Below, piece after piece: positions 5,530-9,702 of a stretch of DNA of 9,702 bases. The stretch's first letter is position 1. Each line of letters opens with the position of its first letter. The position numbers and the translations under genes were made by a program. The stretch comes from Defluviitaleaceae bacterium (GTDB taxonomy: Bacteria > Bacillota > Clostridia > Lachnospirales > WQUN01), in contig WRKK01000282.1 of assembly GCA_009782245.1 (NCBI GenBank), positions 1 to 9,702 on the forward strand. Reading direction: 5' to 3'. Under the pieces are notes generated by a model, which was not told the DNA's origin, ran no database searches, and saw nothing but the letters and a program-made list of their open reading frames with translations.

Positions 5530-5592
5530 GCGACATTTAAGGAAAAATGAGCGACATTTAAGGGAAAACGGGCGGCGTTTAAGGGAAAACGG
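5530..5592 (+). repeat. Three 21-bp tandem repeats (left array)
   Basis: Units start at 5530, 5551 and 5572 with pattern GCGRCRTTTAAGGGAAAA followed by CGG. Unit 1 differs slightly (AAGGAAAAATGA) and unit 3 has GGCG for GACA. A fourth unit begins at 5593 but passes into the central hairpin after GCGACC. The period is exactly 21 bp. Confidence 0.9.
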
Positions 5593-5616
5593 GCGACCGA
5601 GGACGGTCGCCCGTTT
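5587..5616. repeat. Central hairpin, 13-bp perfect stem with AGGA loop
   Basis: AAACGGGCGACCG (5587-5599) pairs perfectly with CGGTCGCCCGTTT (5604-5616) around AGGA. With one bulged A the stem extends through GGG/CCC. The 3' side is followed by C6, not a T-run, so this is not a standard Rho-independent terminator on either strand. Confidence 0.9.
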
Positions 5617-5696
5617 CCCCCCAACAATTCCGCCCGTTTCCCCCCAACAATTCCGCCCGTTTCCCCCCAACCATTCCGCCCGTTTCCCCCCAACCC
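5608..5696 (+). repeat. C-rich 23-bp tandem repeats (right array), G-run rich on the minus strand
   Basis: Units start at 5608, 5631, 5654 and 5677, each with CGCCCGTTTCCCCCC then AACAATTC. Unit 3 has AACCATTC and unit 4 departs after CCCCCCAACCC. On the minus strand this gives four G6 runs and four G3 runs separated by AAAC and about 10-nt spacers, a potential G-quadruplex region. Confidence 0.9.
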
Positions 5697-5764
5697 ACAT
5701 TGCAGGTGTGGGCAGACAGACAGCGCCCCACGGTTTTAATCTTTTAATGCTTAAGGAGAACAAA

Positions 5765-6520
5765 ATGAAATTAAAGGTTGACAATTTGCAGAAAAAATTT
5801 GATAAAAAAGTTGTGTTGACAGGGGCAAGTTATACGTTTGAACAGGGGAAAATTTATGGGCTTTTGGGGCGGAACGGTGCTGGCAAAACGACAATGTTTA
5901 ACTGTTTAACAAGCAATCTTCAGCTGGACGGCGGCGAGGTGCTGATTGAAAGCGGCGGCGAAACCCGCAAAGCCACGTTTGACGACATTGGTTTTGTGTT
6001 CACACAGCCGCATTTGCCCGAGTTTATGACGGGCAACGAGTTTTTGAAATTTTTCACGGAGATAAACAGAGAGAAAATTGCTGAACCTGTAGATTTTGCG
6101 GCGGCGTTCGCATCGGTGGAACTGGACGAAGAAGCCCGTTTTAAGCTGATAAAAGACTACTCGCACGGAATGCAGAATAAGTTGCAAATGTTGGCGTTTC
6201 TGGTTTTGCGGCCGCCTGTTATTTTGCTTGACGAGCCGCTGACCTCGTTTGACGTGGTTGCGGCGCTCCAAATAAAAAACCTTATAAAATCAATAAAAAG
6301 CGAGCATATAATAATTTTCTCAACGCATATTTTGGAACTGGCACAGGATTTGTGCGACGAAATTACCATTCTGCACGGCGGCAAACTCTCCAAACTGGAC
6401 ATCGACCGCCTACAAGATGCCGATTTTGGCGACCAAATTATGCGTATCCTATCGGAAGAAGTTACCGAGGAAACACCCGATAGTTCCCATGAACCCGCCA
6501 AAAGCGAGGTATCGCCATGA
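5765..6520 (+). CDS. ABC transporter ATP-binding protein (exporter type)
   Basis: 251 residues from the ATG at 5765, set by AAGGAG (5753-5758) six bases upstream; the frame stays open further 5' only through repeat DNA. Walker A is GRNGAGKTT (35-43), the Q-loop lies in FVFTQPH, Walker B is VILLDEP with D156/E157, and the switch histidine is H188 in FSTH. The signature is YSHGM (132-136), a variant of LSGGQ similar to the YSxGM form in BcrA/CcmA-type ATPases of ABC-2 exporters. A Glu/Pro/Ser-rich tail follows residue ~230. It energises export by the downstream permease, whose ATG overlaps its stop by 4 bp. Substrate unknown; peptide or drug export is possible for the type. Confidence 0.92.
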   Translation: MKLKVDNLQKKFDKKVVLTGASYTFEQGKIYGLLGRNGAGKTTMFNCLTSNLQLDGGEVLIESGGETRKATFDDIGFVFTQPHLPEFMTGNEFLKFFTEINREKIAEPVDFAAAFASVELDEEARFKLIKDYSHGMQNKLQMLAFLVLRPPVILLDEPLTSFDVVAALQIKNLIKSIKSEHIIIFSTHILELAQDLCDEITILHGGKLSKLDIDRLQDADFGDQIMRILSEEVTEETPDSSHEPAKSEVSP

Positions 6521-8289
6521 AAAATCCGCTTTTACGTTTGATATTTTTATCGCTACAAGTGCGATTTGTCAACATGACGAACCGCTTGATATACTTTTTC
6601 CAAAAATTGCCGCTGTTAAAACGGCTAATTTCCGCCGATATTTACAAATCGCAGGACTTAAAAACTGTGTTTTTAATATTGGGCGTGTTTTTTGTGGTCT
6701 CCAAAAAATTTATGTTTTTTTTGCTGTATTGGCTGATTTTACTGCCGATTGGCTTGGCGGTTAGCCATGTTCACACATTCGACGATATTTTTGATGCGTT
6801 TAACCCAGAAATTGAAGCGATTGGCACGTTCGGTGCGGCGGACGTTTTCGGCAATATGCTTGTTGCGTGGTTTATAATCAGCTTTTTGGGTGCGGCGATA
6901 AACTCCACGTTAATCGCCAGCGAGCATTGGCAAAATGACGAAGTTATGGTAAATTTGTTGCGGGTGAATCCCGTGCAATACGGCAAATCCCGTATTTTTG
7001 CGGATAGAGCGTCCGATTTAATTATTTGGTTGCCAACTTTGCTTGTTGCGTACTTTTTCGTGATAGATGCGGGATTTTTAACGGTTTTGTGGGCGGCTGT
7101 TGCAACACTTGTTGTATATACGGCGTTTCGGCTGTTTGCGGAGTTTACCAATTTGTGGCTTTTCCGAAAATTTAGGAAACATCTTGGAAGTAATGGCTGG
7201 ATTGCGTTTGGTTATATGTCAACCTTTATTATTTTGGGGTTTATCGCACCGTTTTTCCTAGGAACGCCCGATTTTAACGCACTTTTTGGCATATTTTCGC
7301 CCATTTTTGTGATTTTGGCAATCGGCGTAATTTTCGTTTTAGTGAGATACATTAAAAATTATTTGTTGTTTTTTGACGTGTTCAACGAAACAATCCAGCG
7401 TAGCCGTGCCGCCATCGACAAATATTATCAAGCTGGCGGAAGTAGCGGCTCGCTTGGTGCAGATCAAAAATCGGCACAAGATTGGGCAAAAAAGCTAGAT
7501 ACAACAGTTTTTCACGAGGATAAGCACAGCCACAAAACGGGGCTTTCTTATTTGAACGCCATATTTTTTGAGCGGCACAGGCAATTTTTCCGCAAAAAAA
7601 TGTTGCTGCGGATTGCGTTGTTGGTTGCTCCGCTAATTTTGGCGTTGCTGACGGAGGGCTTTCTTCGGATTTTCATAAGCGAAAGTCTGCAAAATTTTTT
7701 CGTGCAAGACTTGACCGCCGCCGAAGTTTACAACGAACTAGCCGACCTTTTCAGGGCAACGCCGTTTTTCTTTATAATTGTGTATGCTTTTTCCATGGGG
7801 CGGCTTGTAACGGGTGCGGTGTTCACAAACTGCGATATTCATATGTTGCATTATCCGTACTATCGGCAAGCGCAGGTAATTTTGGCATCGTTTAGGGTGC
7901 GCATGAAAATGATTTTTGGGCTTAACTTGTTGCTAACAAGCCTTTTGGGCGTTTCTGTGGTTGGCATTTTGTGGCTGGCGCTCGGTGTTATGAACTGGCA
8001 ATCGGCGGCGTTATTTTTCACAATAATCACGCTAATGGGCTTAACGCTGGGCTTTAGCGATTTATTTTTGTATTACATAATCCAGCCGTACGATTCCGAC
8101 GGCAAAGGGAAAAGCCTTGCGTACAACGTGATAAACTGGGTGGTTTATATGTTGAGTTTTGTACTTATGCAGGTGCAAATTGAGTTGACATATTTTGCAT
8201 TGGCGTGGCTGGCGATTTCGGTGGTTTATTTTGGGATTGGGACGGCGGCACTAGTTAGGGTTGCACCTTGGCGGTTTCGGTTGAGGTAG
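6517..8289 (+). CDS. Large polytopic ABC exporter permease
   Basis: 590 residues, rich in Phe, Leu and Ile, with about 12 hydrophobic segments near residues 49-82 (two), 113-133, 167-204 (two), 228-248, 258-278, 362-380, 414-434, 465-490, 497-520 and 537-580 (two). A long polar, probably cytoplasmic loop (about 285-360) splits the protein into two membrane blocks and contains FHEDKHSHK, a His/Lys-rich patch. It is longer than a standard six-helix ABC-2 permease, so it may supply both membrane halves in one chain. There is no signal peptide and no recognisable catalytic motif. The ATGA overlap with the ATPase gene marks the two as partners. I do not recognise a closer family. Confidence 0.75.
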   Translation: MKNPLLRLIFLSLQVRFVNMTNRLIYFFQKLPLLKRLISADIYKSQDLKTVFLILGVFFVVSKKFMFFLLYWLILLPIGLAVSHVHTFDDIFDAFNPEIEAIGTFGAADVFGNMLVAWFIISFLGAAINSTLIASEHWQNDEVMVNLLRVNPVQYGKSRIFADRASDLIIWLPTLLVAYFFVIDAGFLTVLWAAVATLVVYTAFRLFAEFTNLWLFRKFRKHLGSNGWIAFGYMSTFIILGFIAPFFLGTPDFNALFGIFSPIFVILAIGVIFVLVRYIKNYLLFFDVFNETIQRSRAAIDKYYQAGGSSGSLGADQKSAQDWAKKLDTTVFHEDKHSHKTGLSYLNAIFFERHRQFFRKKMLLRIALLVAPLILALLTEGFLRIFISESLQNFFVQDLTAAEVYNELADLFRATPFFFIIVYAFSMGRLVTGAVFTNCDIHMLHYPYYRQAQVILASFRVRMKMIFGLNLLLTSLLGVSVVGILWLALGVMNWQSAALFFTIITLMGLTLGFSDLFLYYIIQPYDSDGKGKSLAYNVINWVVYMLSFVLMQVQIELTYFALAWLAISVVYFGIGTAALVRVAPWRFRLR

Positions 8290-8306
8290 GATTGGGGCTG
8301 ATAAAA

Positions 8307-9455
8307 ATGATAAACATATTCAGCATAGCCGACATAAAAAATCAAGAGCAATTTTTATCGCAAAAAGCGGCGGCGGGTAAAATGGTTACAAAATTTGGAG
8401 TAATCACAAAGTTTAAGCCCTGCGAACCTTGCGAAAAGCAGTTTTTCGTGGATATTTTGCAAAATGCAATATTTAGCTTTTTTGACAGGCGAGAAAAGCC
8501 AGCCACAGTAGTTTACCGTGAACGCTGGCTTGCGGCTGGTTGGGATTGCGTTGCCAAAAATGGCAGATTTTACGTATTTTCCGCCGATAAAGATGTTCCA
8601 TTGCCGAGTTTTTTTAGCATTGCCGACCAACTTGAAAAATTAAGTGATTGCTCATTGAAGCATGAAATTGTGCCGATGTTTTTCTCTATGTTGGCTATGA
8701 TTATGACGTTTACATCGCTTTTTGGTACAGGAAACCGCATTTTTACTGACAATTTAACAAATTTGCTTTTCTTTGGCGGAATTATCTCCGCTATATTTGC
8801 ATTTTGGCAACTTGGATTTTCGTTGATTTGGTGCGTAAAAGCCAAAATTTACATAAAGTACAATAAGCAAAAAATCCCCAAAGTTTCGGCAATATTAAGC
8901 AAAATAAGATACACACTGTTTGCAATATGGTTTTTGCTGATAATGCCAGTTGCTTTTGTGCAAGTGTTTTTAGCACCGCCCAGTATAATTGCTTTTGACG
9001 AAAACGTACATCAAGCCGTTAGATTAGCCGATTTTGGCGTGAACGAAACGCAAATTTCACAGTTGACAATTTTCCAAAGTAACATATTTGTTCCAACCGC
9101 ATTTCGGCATCTCGAGGGAAATTTTAGCGGTTCAAATGTTACAACCGACATTTACCAGGCAAATTTTACCTTTGTTGCAGATTTTTTACACGAAAACGCT
9201 ACTCAAAATTTGCTGTTATTTAGTCAAAATTCTGGCACAACAATATTACAGTTGGAGCAATCCGCCGCAAATTTGTGGGCAGCCGATGTTGGAATATTGG
9301 CATATTCGCATAATGATTTTTGGGTAATTTTGCGGAAGAATAACACAATAATATCGGTTAGTACGGTTATTGTCAATCATGAAAATGTTGAAACCTTTGA
9401 ACTTGCGGATTTTCAAGCTGTTGTTGTGGGGGTTTTTCGGCGGTTGTTGGATTAA
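8307..9455 (+). CDS. DUF2812-like membrane protein of unknown function
   Basis: 382 residues from the ATG at 8307, 17 bp after the permease gene; GGGG at 8294-8297 is a weak Shine-Dalgarno, and the upstream in-frame TTG at 8268 has none. The N-terminal ~110 residues (FSIADIKNQEQFLSQKAAAGK, later YRERWLAAGWDCVAKNGRFYVF) match the DUF2812 pattern of a short alpha/beta domain starting with an F.I.D..K.E.FL motif and ending with AGW....GRFY.F. A CEPC pair is at residues 39-42. Three membrane helices follow (about 120-138, 150-176, 200-222), then a ~150-residue mostly non-charged C-terminal domain probably outside the membrane. DUF2812 proteins are often near PadR regulators and exporters; no regulator is visible. 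Family call is moderate. Confidence 0.6.
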   Translation: MINIFSIADIKNQEQFLSQKAAAGKMVTKFGVITKFKPCEPCEKQFFVDILQNAIFSFFDRREKPATVVYRERWLAAGWDCVAKNGRFYVFSADKDVPLPSFFSIADQLEKLSDCSLKHEIVPMFFSMLAMIMTFTSLFGTGNRIFTDNLTNLLFFGGIISAIFAFWQLGFSLIWCVKAKIYIKYNKQKIPKVSAILSKIRYTLFAIWFLLIMPVAFVQVFLAPPSIIAFDENVHQAVRLADFGVNETQISQLTIFQSNIFVPTAFRHLEGNFSGSNVTTDIYQANFTFVADFLHENATQNLLLFSQNSGTTILQLEQSAANLWAADVGILAYSHNDFWVILRKNNTIISVSTVIVNHENVETFELADFQAVVVGVFRRLLD

Positions 9456-9471
9456 AATAATTGCAAAAAAA

Positions 9472-9492
9472 TGGGCGGATATTATCCGCCCA
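9472..9492 (-). terminator. Rho-independent terminator of the minus-strand gene
   Basis: TGGGCGGAT (9472-9480) and ATCCGCCCA (9484-9492) form a perfect 9-bp stem with a 3-nt loop. Read on the minus strand it is followed by T7 (A7 at 9465-9471 on the plus strand), so it ends the convergent gene. On the plus strand it is followed only by CAAAATC, so it is a poor terminator for the DUF2812-like gene, though the hairpin may still slow polymerase. Confidence 0.8.
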
Positions 9493-9506
9493 CAAAATCA
9501 CGATTC

Positions 9507-9702
9507 TCAATTATCAACCATCAACCACCGAACAGCCGCCCATTCTACCAACAAATCAATTTCGCCATTTTTCGGCTTAATCAACTGCATGGGAAAAATT
9601 TCGGACAAAAACTCCCCTTGCGTAACTTTTTGCAAAGTCGCCGATTTATTTTCCCCTGCTATCAAAAAGAAAACATTTTCGGCATTGTTAATCACGGTTT
9701 TT
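9507..9702 (-). CDS. 6-phosphogluconolactonase-like protein, C-terminal part, 5' end outside the window
   Basis: The minus-strand frame is open from the right edge to the TGA at 9507-9509. The visible residues start KTVINNAENVFFLIAGENK and continue with a short helix, then LIKPKNGEIDLLVEWAA. This matches the end of the 6-phosphogluconolactonase/glucosamine-6-phosphate isomerase family: hydrophobic strand FLIAGENK, helix ending in a short acidic turn, then a strand with Pro and Gly before the closing helix LVxxAA. In 6PGL enzymes this region supports the sugar-phosphate site, and the reaction hydrolyses 6-phosphogluconolactone in the pentose phosphate pathway. Active-site residues lie outside the window, so enzyme type is uncertain. 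The GTG at 9695 is internal and should not be taken as the start. Confidence 0.6.
   Translation of the reverse strand, partial: KTVINNAENVFFLIAGENKSATLQKVTQGEFLSEIFPMQLIKPKNGEIDLLVEWAAVRWLMVDN

Larger units (their letters stand above)
5488..5737. repeat. Composite repeat element bounded by 12-bp inverted repeats
   Basis: AAAACCGTGGGG (5488-5499) and CCCCACGGTTTT (5726-5737) are a perfect inverted pair enclosing 226 bp. Inside are a left 21-bp tandem array (5530-5592), a central hairpin (5587-5616) and a right 23-bp tandem array (5608-5696). The G-rich left units and the C-rich right units are partly complementary, so the strand can fold into a large stem in several registers. The right inverted repeat runs into TTTTAATCTTTT, so the outer pair alone resembles an intrinsic terminator with a hugely expanded loop. 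No transposase and no clear target-site duplication are visible. Candidates are a MITE-like element, an efp terminator enlarged by repeats, or a structured RNA; I cannot decide among them. Confidence 0.75.

Noticed and set aside
5513..5764. The ABC ATPase frame is open upstream through the repeat block
   Set aside because: No ATG, GTG or TTG with a ribosome-binding site precedes the clear AAGGAG and ATG at 5765, and Walker A spacing fits that start.
5406..5784. Minus-strand open frames across the repeat block with repetitive Gly/Arg peptides
   Set aside because: They are products of the 21- and 23-bp repeats lacking stop codons; composition is low complexity and there is no start signal. Repeat structure explains them fully.
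2657..9266. Recurring AATCCGCC words as possible DNA uptake sequences
   Set aside because: They appear mostly as Ser-Ala or Asn-Pro-Pro codons in this codon usage, with variable flanks and only a handful of copies; a genome-wide count would be required.

Overview
The window looks like a chromosomal segment of an uncultured low-to-mid GC, A-rich Bacillota (Clostridia-like) bacterium. Pointers are the strong Shine-Dalgarno sites (AAAGGAGGG, TTTTGGAGGT), a YqeG-family HAD phosphatase, ComFB, DUF2812, and an aroQ-efp gene pair. No rRNA, tRNA or CRISPR array is visible. Species-level placement is not possible from the sequence alone.

Layout. (1) 1-853: the 3' end of an Rpn/PD-(D/E)XK-type transposase-nuclease gene that enters from the left edge, followed by a tandem second copy of its C-terminal half without the nuclease part. 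(2) 965-5477: a long forward run of tightly packed genes. It holds a PilO-like pilus assembly protein with its own extended -10 promoter, then yqeG, aroE, a FimT/GspH-like prepilin, comFB, aroK, aroQ and efp. From yqeG to efp the genes overlap by 4-44 bp or are separated by only 12 bp, so this is very probably one transcription unit. It mixes shikimate-pathway enzymes, type IV pilus/competence parts and elongation factor P. (3) 5478-5764: a non-coding interval holding an unusual composite repeat: a 12-bp perfect inverted repeat at the outer ends, a 21-bp tandem array on the left, a 13-bp-stem hairpin in the centre and a 23-bp C-rich tandem array on the right. (4) 5765-9455: an ABC exporter ATPase, a large polytopic permease overlapping it by 4 bp, and a DUF2812-like membrane protein 17 bp further on. 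(5) 9472-9702: a terminator and the C-terminal end of a convergent 6-phosphogluconolactonase-like gene on the minus strand.

How the genes fit together. aroE, aroQ and aroK supply three shikimate-pathway steps; the other pathway genes are not in the window. The PilO-like protein, the prepilin and ComFB point to a type IV pilus or DNA-uptake apparatus whose genes are interleaved with aro genes. The ABC ATPase and permease form an exporter of unknown substrate, with the DUF2812-like protein as a probable partner.

The best candidates for something undescribed are the composite repeat at 5488-5737, the duplicated Rpn C-terminal domain with a repeated internal ribosome-binding site, and the pseudopilin carrying a FimT-type GRxR motif directly upstream of comFB.
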